8,914 nt of DNA from an uncultured Arcobacter sp. (GTDB lineage: Bacteria; Campylobacterota; Campylobacteria; Campylobacterales; Arcobacteraceae). A model generated the notes under the pieces. That model ran no database searches and had not been told where the DNA came from. It was given only the letters and a program-made list of their open reading frames with translations. Where the stretch lies: contig CALMBI010000055.1 in assembly GCA_937860115.1 (NCBI GenBank), forward strand, positions 1 through 8,914, in the 5' to 3' direction. Of the stretch, positions 1 to 7,011 are shown piece by piece. The stretch's first letter is position 1. Each line of letters starts with the position of its first letter. Position numbers and translations under genes: made by a program.

Positions 1-1
1 A

Positions 2-211
2 ATTAAATTCAAAGGAAAAGGTGTTAAAAATGTAAATGGTAGAGGATATGGAGATTTTATAGTTCAAATAAAAATCCAATATCCTACCGAATTAAATAGT
101 GAACAAATTGAACTTTTAAACAAACTACAAAGTAGCTTTGGACTAGAGAGTCAACCGCATGAAGATATTTTTTGTTCAATGTTTAATAAAGTAAAAAAAT
201 GGTTTGAATAA
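2..211 (+). CDS. dnaJ: Chaperone DnaJ, C-terminal end (partial)
   Basis: The 69 codons from the window edge to a TAA stop match the end of the second beta-barrel substrate-binding domain of DnaJ (Hsp40), the co-chaperone that delivers unfolded proteins to DnaK and stimulates its ATPase. The visible signature is GKGVKNVNGRGYGDFIVQI, followed by a YPTELN segment and the helix EQIELLNKLQ. A tail ending in KKWFE resembles the terminal helix of campylobacterial DnaJ. The J-domain, Gly/Phe region and zinc fingers lie outside the window, so a CbpA-type homologue cannot be fully excluded, although the tail after the barrel favours true DnaJ. The stop codon shares one base with the next start (TAATG), which suggests translational coupling. 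Confidence 0.85.
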   Translation: MKFKGKGVKNVNGRGYGDFIVQIKIQYPTELNSEQIELLNKLQSSFGLESQPHEDIFCSMFNKVKKWFE

Positions 212-804
212 TGAAAATAAAATCAAAACCAATGGGATCTTACGGGACAAACTGTTATATTGTTGATATTGATGATAAACAAATTATTATAGATCCTGGT
301 GTAGGTGCTCTTTCTTGGATTAAAGTGCACGCAATTAATCCTATAGCAATTTTAAATACCCATGGTCACTTTGATCATGTATGGAGCAATAAAGAGGTTA
401 GTGAATATTTTAATATTCCAATTTATTGTCCAAAAGATGATGTTTTTATGCTTACAAACGATCCATTTTCGCAAGGAACGCCAAAAAGTAGTGTTAATTT
501 TAAAGTAAAACCAAACGACAAAATTGAACTCCTAGGAAAAGAGATCTCTTTTTTACATTTTCCAGGTCATACTCCTGGGTGCAGTGCTATTGTGATAGAT
601 AATCTTATGTTTAGTGGAGATTTTATTTTTCAAGGTTCCATCGGGCGAGTTGATTTTCCATACTCAAATCCAAAAGATATGAAAGAGAGTTTACAAAGAG
701 TTTTAGAGTTTAAAGAAAACTACACTATTTATCCAGGACATGGCAATCAAACGACCCTTTTAAGTGAAAAAATGTCACTAAAAGCTTGGCTTAATTATTT
801 GTGA
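211..804 (+). CDS. MBL-fold metallo-hydrolase, glyoxalase II-like
   Basis: A 197-residue soluble cytoplasmic protein with the complete metal-binding set of a binuclear metallo-beta-lactamase fold hydrolase. THGHFDH supplies H51, H53, D55 and H56. H120 lies in FPGHTPG, D137 in FSGDF, and H177 in YPGHG. The order and spacing match small glyoxalase II/YcbL-type proteins, which hydrolyse thioesters such as S-lactoylglutathione. The substrate here is unknown, because family membership does not fix it and many Campylobacterota lack glutathione. The length is normal for the short members, which lack the separate C-terminal glutathione-binding domain of classical GloB. The ATG overlaps the dnaJ stop and has no clear Shine-Dalgarno sequence, so it is probably translated by coupling. 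A diguanylate cyclase gene follows 35 bases downstream on the same strand. Confidence 0.9.
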   Translation: MKIKSKPMGSYGTNCYIVDIDDKQIIIDPGVGALSWIKVHAINPIAILNTHGHFDHVWSNKEVSEYFNIPIYCPKDDVFMLTNDPFSQGTPKSSVNFKVKPNDKIELLGKEISFLHFPGHTPGCSAIVIDNLMFSGDFIFQGSIGRVDFPYSNPKDMKESLQRVLEFKENYTIYPGHGNQTTLLSEKMSLKAWLNYL

Positions 805-828
805 GTTAAAATCAACCATAACAATCAT

Positions 829-833
829 AGGGA
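829..833 (+). promoter_or_regulatory. Ribosome binding site for the diguanylate cyclase gene
   Basis: AGGGA lies six bases before the ATG at 840. It marks that ATG as the original start of the cyclase gene, although the frame opened there now closes after 17 codons at a TAG (891-893). No comparable site precedes the later ATG at 1001 or the TTG at 1452. Confidence 0.7.
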
Positions 834-1000
834 AATACAATGAAAAACAAAATTACCATTAGAATGGTACTTCTTTTCTTGTTTTTGGATTAGTTACTAT
901 TTTCTCAGAAACATACAATGCTAGAGAAGAAGGTATCAAAAATGGTCTAAAAAAAGCTGATGCTATTGCTGAAGTAGTTAAGAGTGGTCTCACAGCTCAT

Positions 1001-1447
1001 ATGATCAATGGAAACATGAATCAAGTAAATGTTTTCTTGCAATCTATTTCTCAAACAAAGAGTATTGAAAATATTTGGATCATAAGAGGTCAAAATGTAA
1101 TAAAACAATATGGGGAAGCAAATGAATTAGTTGCACCAAAAGATGCAATTGATGAAAAAGTACTACAAACAGGTAATACTGAATTTGAACTAAATGAAAG
1201 TTTATTTTCAAAAGCTGAACTTAGAGTAACTATCCCCTATAAAGCTGTAGCAACCCAAAGTATAAATTGTTTGAACTGTCATGAAGTTAAGCCAAACGAT
1301 ACTTTAGGTGCTGTGAGTATTGTTCTTGATGTTACTGATTTTAAAGATAATGGAATTAAAAATTCTCTGTTTATTATTTTTATTACATTACTTACAATTG
1401 GTTTGATTTTGTTTTTTATTAAAAAAACTTGTTTATCCATATATTGA
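1001..1447 (+). CDS. Sensor segment of the broken cyclase (CXXCH)
   Basis: This is the open stretch between the two frameshifts. The frame actually stays open upstream to about 887, so the ATG at 1001 is just the first internal methionine and is unlikely to be the true start. It encodes most of an extracytoplasmic sensor, with CLNCH at 1268-1282, then a hydrophobic helix (SLFIIFITLLTIGLILFFI). A wrong-frame tail, TCLSIY, follows the A7 run before the stop. Heme-binding periplasmic sensors of this layout are known in chemoreceptors and cyclases of Geobacter and relatives, where the heme reports redox state or small gases. That role is inferred here. Without the N-terminal helix the fragment would not be exported, so heme attachment would not be expected. 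Confidence 0.5.
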   Translation: MINGNMNQVNVFLQSISQTKSIENIWIIRGQNVIKQYGEANELVAPKDAIDEKVLQTGNTEFELNESLFSKAELRVTIPYKAVATQSINCLNCHEVKPNDTLGAVSIVLDVTDFKDNGIKNSLFIIFITLLTIGLILFFIKKTCLSIY

Positions 1448-1451
1448 AACT

Positions 1452-2696
1452 TTGGAATTGATTAGTAATAGAATTGATGCTGCATCAAATGGTGTTTTTC
1501 AAAATATTACAACCATACAAGATTCAAATGCTCCAAAAGAGACCAAAGAGTTAATCAATAAATACAATCTACTTACTGATAGTCTTATGAATACTTTTAC
1601 AGATATTGACAATAAATTAAAAATATTTGTAGGTCAATCTAACGATATGAGTAATCAAATGAATCCTCTTGCAGAAGCAAGTAATATTATTAACAATCTT
1701 TCATACATTTATCAGTTTAAAAAAGAGATACAACTAGATAAAACAAAATTTGAAATCTACAGAAGAATGTGTCAAATATTCCACAATCAATTCAATTTAA
1801 ATAATATCAATATTGTAGAGATTACAAATAATGAAACAGCTGAAAAAGTTTATCAACTAGGTGATCTTGATTTTTGTACAAAAATCATCTTACGTGATCC
1901 TCAAGAGTGTAGAGTGAGTAGAAATACTAATAATGTCTCATCTGTTGATTTTCAAAATGCTTGCCCTTGCTTTGAAAGTAATGACTATCTATATGTTTGT
2001 ATAGATATAGAGGTTGGTCAAAACTCTAAAATTATTTTTAATTTCATCTTAAAGGATATGGATGAAATGAATAACTTTAAAAAGAATCAACTTTTTATAG
2101 AAAGTTATATTAAAGAAGTAGCCCCAGAAATAGAAGTGAAACGACTACTGCAAGCACTTGAAAATTCTGCTTTAAAAGATGGATTAACTGGGCTATACAA
2201 TAGAAGATTCCTTGATGAGCATCTAAAAAAACTTATTCCTAGAGCAAAACGTGAGGATCTAAGTATAGCATTCTTAATGCTTGATATGGATCATTTTAAA
2301 GCCGTTAACGATGAATATGGTCACGATATAGGTGACAAAGTTTTAATTACTTTTGCTAACACGGTTCAAGAAAATATTAGAGAATCTGATATTGCTGTAA
2401 GATTTGGTGGAGAAGAATTTTTAGTATTGTTAATTGGTGTTCAATCTGAAGATGATGCAATCAAAATTGCAAATAAAATAAGAGAAAAAGTTGCAGAAAA
2501 TGAAATAGACGTATATGCTGGTAGTACTTTGAGAAAAACCACAAGTATTGGAATTTCAATGTATCCTAAAGATTCAACATCTGTTGTGAAAGTTATGAAA
2601 TTTGCAGATTTAGCACTTTATGAAGCAAAAACATCTGGTAGAAATCAAGTTAAGAGATATATGGAAAGCCCATCAGATAATTTAGAATTATTCTAA
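1452..2696 (+). CDS. GGDEF output segment of the broken cyclase
   Basis: This is the open stretch after the second frameshift. The TTG at its front is an internal leucine codon of the original gene, so independent translation is doubtful. The GGDEF domain looks catalytically complete. It has DGLTGLYNRRF at its start, the metal-binding DMDHFK, and the active-site GGEEF at nucleotides 2406-2420. The inhibitory I-site is RESD, placed exactly five residues before GGEEF, so feedback inhibition by c-di-GMP is expected. The motif TSIGIS and the C-terminal ALYEAKTSGRN are also present. Upstream is a GAF-like alpha/beta region with cysteines in FCTKI, PQECR, ACPCF and YVCID. About 60 residues before this region, and directly after the membrane helix, resemble a signalling helix or HAMP-like linker. 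Confidence 0.6.
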   Translation: MELISNRIDAASNGVFQNITTIQDSNAPKETKELINKYNLLTDSLMNTFTDIDNKLKIFVGQSNDMSNQMNPLAEASNIINNLSYIYQFKKEIQLDKTKFEIYRRMCQIFHNQFNLNNINIVEITNNETAEKVYQLGDLDFCTKIILRDPQECRVSRNTNNVSSVDFQNACPCFESNDYLYVCIDIEVGQNSKIIFNFILKDMDEMNNFKKNQLFIESYIKEVAPEIEVKRLLQALENSALKDGLTGLYNRRFLDEHLKKLIPRAKREDLSIAFLMLDMDHFKAVNDEYGHDIGDKVLITFANTVQENIRESDIAVRFGGEEFLVLLIGVQSEDDAIKIANKIREKVAENEIDVYAGSTLRKTTSIGISMYPKDSTSVVKVMKFADLALYEAKTSGRNQVKRYMESPSDNLELF

Positions 2697-2702
2697 TTTT
2701 TT
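2682..2702 (+). terminator. Hairpin plus T6 over the cyclase stop codon
   Basis: TTAGAA, loop TTA, TTCTAA forms a perfect 6-bp stem followed directly by six T. The right arm contains the TAA stop codon itself. The stem is AT-rich and weak, but its position between convergent genes and the T-run fit a rho-independent terminator for the + strand. Confidence 0.5.
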
Positions 2703-2727
2703 ATCAAAATAGCAAATTAGACAAGGA

Positions 2728-3372
2728 TCAAAGAAAAATCTTCTTTAATTCCTTTTCTATTTTTGTCTTTGTAATATCTTGTAAAGTCATTGAAAGAAGT
2801 ATCTTTTGCGTTTCTTTATCTGGTTTTAAATGATATTTATTCATAAATCTTATAGCTCTTAAAAATCGTACATTATCTTCATAAAAGTTTTCAGTATTTA
2901 CTACACGTAAAATTTTATTTTGCAAATCACTATAGCCATTACAAAAATCGTACAGTTTTTTTTCACCTAAATGGTACATAAGAGTATTAATAGTAAAGTC
3001 TCTTCTTTGTGTCGCTAAAAAAGGATCATTAGTTTGCGTCATCTTAAAACCATGATATCCTGTTGCAGTTTTTATTTCAATCCTTGGAAGTAAAATATCT
3101 ATCCCATCATAACAATATGCAAAAAACTCTTTTGATAATTCAGTAGCATTGAGCTCTTTCATAAGTTGATAAAAAAGTGTTGCATCGATATCGTATAGCT
3201 CAATATCTATATCATCTGAATAGATACCCAATATATTATCGCGCAAAAACCCACCTACGATGTAGATATTTCGTGTGTATGGTTTGAAAAACTCTAGTAA
3301 AAAATCGATTTTTTGTTTTTGAGAGGAAGTGAGCTGAAGAGAAAAATCCACTCTAATTTGGTGATTTTTCAA
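2728..3372 (-). CDS. Short CCA-adding/poly(A) polymerase family protein
   Basis: A 214-residue member of the class II nucleotidyltransferase family, which includes the CCA-adding enzyme and poly(A) polymerase I. Visible motifs are VGGFLRD (39-45), the catalytic pair D54/D56 in SDDIDIE, RRDFTIN (123-129) and the neck motif EDNVRFLRAIRF (165-176). A final helix, TKIEKELKKIFL, ends where full-length enzymes continue into body and tail domains. Typical enzymes have about 400 residues, so the tRNA-binding body and tail are absent. The convergent cyclase gene leaves no room for them. No ATG is in frame near the front. The start shown is a TTG, and a GTG at codon 8 is the alternative. The frame is closed by a TAG at 3400-3402. 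It lies 13 bases after leuB and is probably co-transcribed. Whether it matures tRNA ends is uncertain. Confidence 0.8.
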   Translation of the reverse strand: MKNHQIRVDFSLQLTSSQKQKIDFLLEFFKPYTRNIYIVGGFLRDNILGIYSDDIDIELYDIDATLFYQLMKELNATELSKEFFAYCYDGIDILLPRIEIKTATGYHGFKMTQTNDPFLATQRRDFTINTLMYHLGEKKLYDFCNGYSDLQNKILRVVNTENFYEDNVRFLRAIRFMNKYHLKPDKETQKILLSMTLQDITKTKIEKELKKIFL

Positions 3373-3385
3373 TCTTCTAAACTCG

Positions 3386-4447
3386 TTATATATTTGAAGC
3401 TATAATATCGCCCATTCGTGCACAGTTTACTTTCTCTACACAATCATAAGCAGCTAAATCACCTGTTCTATATCCATCTTTCATCGCTTTTTTAATAGCA
3501 TTATCAATTGCCTCAGCTGCTTTTTCTTCTCCTAAAGAGTATCTAAGCATCATACTTGCGCTTGAGATTGTAGCGATTGGATTTGCTATACCTAGTCCAG
3601 CGATATCAGGAGCACTTCCATGAATTGGTTCATATACAGCAGTGTTAAGTCCAGTTGATGCAGATGGTAAAAGACCAATCGATCCACTTAACATACTTGC
3701 TTCATCACTTAAAATATCTCCAAAAATATTTCCTGTTAAAACAACATCAAATTGTCTTGGGTTTGCAATTAACTGCATCGCGCAATTATCAACATACATA
3801 TGACTTAAAGTTACATCTGGATACTGAGCTGAAATCCTAGTTACCGTATCTCTCCAAAGTTGTGATACATCCAAAACATTTGCTTTATCGATAGAACACA
3901 CTTTTTTACTTCTTTTTTGAGCAAGTTTAAAAGCTACATGAGCGATTCTTTCAATCTCTGGAACAGTATAAACCATTGTATTCCATCCTTTGAAGTCATC
4001 CTTCCCTTTTGGTTCACCAAAATAGATTCCACCAATAAGTTCTCTAACCACCATAATATCAACACCTTTGATAACGGAAGGTTTTAAACTACTTGCATCC
4101 ACAAGCTCATCATACACCATAGCTGGTCTAAGATTTGCAAACACACCCATCTCTTTTCTAAATCTTAAAAGTCCAGATTCTGGTCGAAGTTCCCTTGGAA
4201 GACTATCCCATTTAGCTCCACCAATTGCTCCAAAAAGACAAGCATCAGAGTTTAAAACACCATCAATCGTCTCTTGCGGAAGTGGATTTCCACATTCATC
4301 GATTGCACATCCACCCATAAGATATTCAGTAAAATTAAAATTTATATCAAATTTTTTACTTACAGCATTTAATACTTTGATAGCCTCATCTATGATCTCT
4401 GGACCTATTCCATCCCCTTTAATAATTGAAATATTATAGCTTGCCAT
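3386..4447 (-). CDS. leuB: 3-isopropylmalate dehydrogenase
   Basis: LeuB oxidises and decarboxylates (2R,3S)-3-isopropylmalate with NAD+ to 2-oxoisocaproate (4-methyl-2-oxopentanoate), the third enzymatic step of leucine biosynthesis after 2-isopropylmalate synthase, in the cytoplasm. At 353 residues it has the family length. Visible features are the N-terminal IIKGDGIGPEI, the substrate arginines R97, R107 and R135, Y142 in GGIYFGEP, K188, the metal-binding aspartates D220, D244 and D248, and the nucleotide-binding loop HGSAPDIAG (276-284). The start MASYN is chosen because AAGGAA precedes it at the right spacing. An in-frame ATG 18 bases upstream would add MLKRKH but has no such site. The gene overlaps the end of leuD by 14 bases, a sign of translational coupling. 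No damage is seen. Confidence 0.95.
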   Translation of the reverse strand: MASYNISIIKGDGIGPEIIDEAIKVLNAVSKKFDINFNFTEYLMGGCAIDECGNPLPQETIDGVLNSDACLFGAIGGAKWDSLPRELRPESGLLRFRKEMGVFANLRPAMVYDELVDASSLKPSVIKGVDIMVVRELIGGIYFGEPKGKDDFKGWNTMVYTVPEIERIAHVAFKLAQKRSKKVCSIDKANVLDVSQLWRDTVTRISAQYPDVTLSHMYVDNCAMQLIANPRQFDVVLTGNIFGDILSDEASMLSGSIGLLPSASTGLNTAVYEPIHGSAPDIAGLGIANPIATISSASMMLRYSLGEEKAAEAIDNAIKKAMKDGYRTGDLAAYDCVEKVNCARMGDIIASNI

Positions 4448-4934
4448 GTGCTTCCTTTTTAGCATAATTCATAAGTCCACCATCTGCAAGTAGCTCTTGC
4501 ATAAATGGAGGGATTGGTAAAAAGTTATAACTTTTATCAGTATCAATATTGTCTATTGTACCTTTATCTAAATCAATAGAGATGAGTTCACCCTCTTTTA
4601 TATCCAATGCATTTGAAAGTTCAAATATAGGTAATCCCATATTAAAAGCATTTCTATAAAAAATTCTTGCAAATGATGGTGCTACAACAGCAGCAACACC
4701 AGCAGCTTTTAAAGCTATTGGAGCATGTTCTCTACTACTTCCACAACCAAAATTTTCACCTGCAACTATTATATCACCTGCTCGCACCTTTGAAGCAAAT
4801 GTTGGATCAGCATCCTCCATAACAAATTTTGCCAAATGATGAGGATCACTACTATTTAGATATCTAGCAGCAATGATTAAATCTGTATCGATATTACTAC
4901 CAAAATTCCAAACTTTTCCTGTAATTTTATTCAT
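4434..4934 (-). CDS. leuD: 3-isopropylmalate dehydratase, small subunit
   Basis: LeuD pairs with LeuC, which carries the iron-sulfur cluster, to isomerise 2-isopropylmalate to 3-isopropylmalate. The 166-residue length, the start KITGKVWNFGSNIDTD and the motif FGCGSSREHAP (62-72) place it in the short archaeal/thermophile-type small subunits, rather than the roughly 200-residue enterobacterial type. The related homoaconitase and dimethylmalate dehydratase small subunits look similar, but adjacency to leuB supports the leucine role. The ATG is preceded by AAGGA about ten bases upstream. It is the first gene of a leuD-leuB unit. The large subunit leuC is not adjacent and must lie elsewhere. Confidence 0.93.
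   Translation of the reverse strand: MNKITGKVWNFGSNIDTDLIIAARYLNSSDPHHLAKFVMEDADPTFASKVRAGDIIVAGENFGCGSSREHAPIALKAAGVAAVVAPSFARIFYRNAFNMGLPIFELSNALDIKEGELISIDLDKGTIDNIDTDKSYNFLPIPPFMQELLADGGLMNYAKKEAHGKL
4452..4457 (-). promoter_or_regulatory. Ribosome binding site that sets the leuB start
   Basis: AAGGAA inside the last codons of leuD sits four bases before the leuB ATG (4445-4447). It favours MASYN as the N-terminus over the upstream MLKRKH start. Confidence 0.65.
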
Positions 4935-4967
4935 TTTTATGATTTCCTTAAAAACTAATTTTCGCGG

Positions 4968-4973
4968 ATTGTA
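4968..4973 (-). promoter_or_regulatory. Probable -10 box of the leuD-leuB promoter
   Basis: On the minus strand TACAAT, followed by CC, lies about 33 bases before the leuD start. No standard -35 hexamer is visible. The DNA upstream is T-rich (T6 and T7 runs), as usual for campylobacterial sigma-70 promoters. The implied leader is short, and no leucine-peptide attenuator or riboswitch fold was found in it. Confidence 0.55.
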
Positions 4974-5003
4974 ACTAAAAAATGATAAAAAAATAATATA
5001 TTA

Positions 5004-5033
5004 TTGCTAATCATAAGAAAGTTTCGGTATAAT
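5004..5033 (+). promoter_or_regulatory. rpoD promoter (TTGCTA / TATAAT)
   Basis: TATAAT at 5028-5033, preceded by CGG and followed by CC, has a TTGCTA hexamer 18 bases upstream at 5004-5009. The predicted start of transcription is near 5040, giving a leader of under 30 bases. That leader contains AAAGG at 5055-5059 as the ribosome binding site, eight bases before the ATG. Confidence 0.65.
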
Positions 5034-5067
5034 CCACGACTTATTTTAACGGGTAAAGGCTATAAAA

Positions 5068-6963
5068 ATGGCAGTAGTAAAAGATATCAATAAAGCTATC
5101 GAAAAAATTATCAAAGAGAATAAAGATGATATTCTCACTTATGAAAGTTTAATCAAAATTTTTCCAAAAGCACCAAATGGAGCACTAGTAAAAAAAATAT
5201 TAGCGCAAGCGCAACTATTTAATACAACACTTATTAGTTCAAAAGAACTTGCAAAAAGACTCAACAAAAAAGAGGCAAAAAGAAGACAAGACGCAAGAGA
5301 AAAGCTTAAAAATGCAAGTGAAAGTGAGCAGTTTGACCTATTAAAGGATAAAGAACAACTTGAATGGTCAAGAAGTGATTCACCTGTAAGAATGTATTTA
5401 CGAGAGATGGGGAAAGTAAATCTTTTAACAAAAGAGGAAGAAGTCGATATATCAAAAGATATGGAACAAGGTGAAGATGCTATTTTAGATGCTATCTGTT
5501 CTGTCCCTTATCTAATAGATTTTATCTTAGAATATAAAGAGCCACTTGTAAATAGAGAGCGAAAAGTAAAAGAACTCTTTAAAAGTTTTGATGATGAAGA
5601 AGAGGAAGATAGCGAAGAGGAAGAGGATCTTGATGATTTAGATGAGGACATCGAAAATGAGGATATCGAAGAATTAGAAGAAGATGAAGAGGAAAAAAAG
5701 AATAAAAAGAATAAAAAATTAGATAAGCGTGCTGAAAAAATCCTTGAAGCTTTTAAAGAACTTGAAAAAGCTAAAAAAGAATGGATGAAATTTATCTCCA
5801 AAGAAGAAGCAAAAGGTGAAGATGAAATTGAATTGATGGTGTTTGATCTTGCAATTGCTTTCAAAAAAAGAACATTAAAAGATGCATTGGTTAATCTTGG
5901 ACCAACAAGTAAACTTATTACTGAAATTGTAAAAGCAATGGAAACTGCACTTCAAAGTGATGTAGGGTTTGAGAGTGAATTAAAAAGATTAGAATATAAA
6001 TTGCCATTATTCAATGACATTTTATTAGATAACCATAATAAACTTCTAAAAAATATCTTAAATCTTTCAAAAATAGAAATCACAAATATGGTTCCAGAAG
6101 CAACTATGGTCGGAACATATATGGAGATCAAGAAACTATTTCAAACAAGAGAAGCTTCTAAAGGTGGATTTGATCTTCCAGAAGAGGAGCTCAAAGATAT
6201 TTTAGAGCAAATTAAACTTGGTAAGAAGATAACAGATGAAGCCAAAACAAGAATGGCAAAATCAAATCTTAGACTTGTTGTTTCAATTGCAAAAAGATAT
6301 ACAAACAGAGGATTACCTTTCCTTGATCTTATTCAAGAGGGAAATATTGGGCTAATGAAAGCTGTTGATAAATTTGAATACAAAAAAGGATACAAATTTT
6401 CAACTTATGCTACTTGGTGGATTAGACAAGCGATTTCAAGAGCTATTGCAGACCAAGCAAGAACTATTAGAATCCCTATTCATATGATTGAAACGATTAA
6501 TAGAATTAACAAAATTATTAGAAATGGTATTCAAGAAAATGGAAAAGAACCATCAGTTGAAAAAATTGCAAAAGAAGTTGGACTTACGGTTGATAAAGTA
6601 AAACAAGTTATCAAAATCACAAAAGAACCTGTTTCTCTTGATGCACCAATCGGAACTGAAGATGATGGTAAATTTGGAGACTTTGTAGCCGATGTTAATG
6701 CTTCAACTCCAATTGATGATATTATGAAAGATGATCTGAAATCACAAATTGATCAAATTCTTGGACAATTAAATGAAAGAGAGCAAGCAGTTATAAGAAT
6801 GAGATTTGGACTTTTAGATGATGAAAGTGATAGAACACTTGAAGAGATCGGAAACGAACTAAATGTTACTCGTGAAAGAGTAAGACAAATCGAAAGTTCA
6901 GCTATTAAAAAACTAAAACATCCAAACGTAGGAAGAAATCTTAAAAATTATGTTGAGAGTTAA
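5068..6963 (+). CDS. rpoD: RNA polymerase primary sigma factor RpoD (sigma-70)
   Basis: The housekeeping sigma factor, which directs RNA polymerase to -10/-35 promoters. At 631 residues it has the usual length for group 1. A region 1.1-like N-terminal segment is followed by region 1.2 (DSPVRMYLREMG, from about 104). Next comes a non-conserved spacer with a strongly acidic run of Asp and Glu (about 175-209) and then a lysine-rich patch. Region 2 begins near 397 (AKSNLRLVVSIAKRY) and includes the core-binding and -10 melting residues (DLIQEGNIGLMKAVDKFEY, FSTYATWWIRQAI). Region 3 follows, with the helix-turn-helix of region 4.2 (TLEEIGNELNVTRERVRQIE, about 590-609) at the end. The ATG has a good AAAGG site. 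It stands alone, divergent from leuD and convergent with mqo, without the dnaG-rpoD arrangement of enterobacteria. Confidence 0.97.
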   Translation: MAVVKDINKAIEKIIKENKDDILTYESLIKIFPKAPNGALVKKILAQAQLFNTTLISSKELAKRLNKKEAKRRQDAREKLKNASESEQFDLLKDKEQLEWSRSDSPVRMYLREMGKVNLLTKEEEVDISKDMEQGEDAILDAICSVPYLIDFILEYKEPLVNRERKVKELFKSFDDEEEEDSEEEEDLDDLDEDIENEDIEELEEDEEEKKNKKNKKLDKRAEKILEAFKELEKAKKEWMKFISKEEAKGEDEIELMVFDLAIAFKKRTLKDALVNLGPTSKLITEIVKAMETALQSDVGFESELKRLEYKLPLFNDILLDNHNKLLKNILNLSKIEITNMVPEATMVGTYMEIKKLFQTREASKGGFDLPEEELKDILEQIKLGKKITDEAKTRMAKSNLRLVVSIAKRYTNRGLPFLDLIQEGNIGLMKAVDKFEYKKGYKFSTYATWWIRQAISRAIADQARTIRIPIHMIETINRINKIIRNGIQENGKEPSVEKIAKEVGLTVDKVKQVIKITKEPVSLDAPIGTEDDGKFGDFVADVNASTPIDDIMKDDLKSQIDQILGQLNEREQAVIRMRFGLLDDESDRTLEEIGNELNVTRERVRQIESSAIKKLKHPNVGRNLKNYVES

Positions 6964-6981
6964 TCATTTAATGATTAACTC
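6957..6981 (+). terminator. 11-bp hairpin over the rpoD stop codon
   Basis: GAGTTAATCAT, loop TTA, ATGATTAACTC is a perfect 11-bp inverted repeat that includes the rpoD TAA stop (6961-6963). It lies between convergent rpoD and mqo and could act on both strands. No T-run follows on either strand, so it is not a textbook intrinsic terminator. mRNA 3'-end protection is equally possible. Confidence 0.5.
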
Positions 6982-7011
6982 AAAATCTCTCTTGTGCTCT
7001 TAAATTGAATT

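Larger units (their letters stand above)
840..2696 (+). pseudogene. Heme-c sensor diguanylate cyclase, two frameshifts
   Basis: Read as one gene, this encodes a membrane diguanylate cyclase of about 618 residues that would make cyclic di-GMP from two GTP. The parts in order are: an N-terminal membrane helix (about 8-22), a periplasmic sensor with CLNCH (C144-H148, the c-type heme attachment motif CXXCH), a second membrane helix (about 175-194), a linker, a middle region rich in cysteine (about 290-400) and a GGDEF domain from about 447. The frame is lost twice. At 882-886 there are five T where six restore LFFGLVTIFSE. At 1421-1427 there are seven A where six restore IKKLVYPYIETLELI. With both corrections the reading is continuous and sensible across each junction. 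Either the gene is inactivated in this strain, or it switches, or the assembly has homopolymer errors. The sequence alone cannot tell these apart. Confidence 0.85.

Noticed and set aside
882..1427. Programmed ribosomal frameshifting in the cyclase gene
   Set aside because: The first site would need a -1 shift and the second a +1 shift. The first (G TTT TTG) is not a proper slippery heptamer, and there is no clear stimulatory structure. Two opposite programmed shifts in one gene are unlikely, though slippage at A7 is not excluded.
2730..2746. Inverted repeat AAAGAA/TTCTTT at the end of the short nucleotidyltransferase gene
   Set aside because: It lies inside the coding end, is low-complexity A/T-rich sequence and lacks a following T-run on the minus strand.
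3655..4439. Plus-strand open frames at 3655-3840 and 4068-4439
   Set aside because: They lie antisense inside leuB, whose conserved protein fully explains the sequence. They show no ribosome sites or recognisable protein.
5587..5720. Acidic and lysine-rich run in rpoD as an inserted domain or repeat expansion
   Set aside because: The spacer between regions 1.2 and 2 of primary sigma factors is normally variable and often acidic, and the total length is usual.
5508..5864. Minus-strand open frame of 118 codons rich in serine
   Set aside because: It is the antisense of the acidic, GAA/GAT-rich spacer of rpoD. The serine runs are just the complement of that composition.
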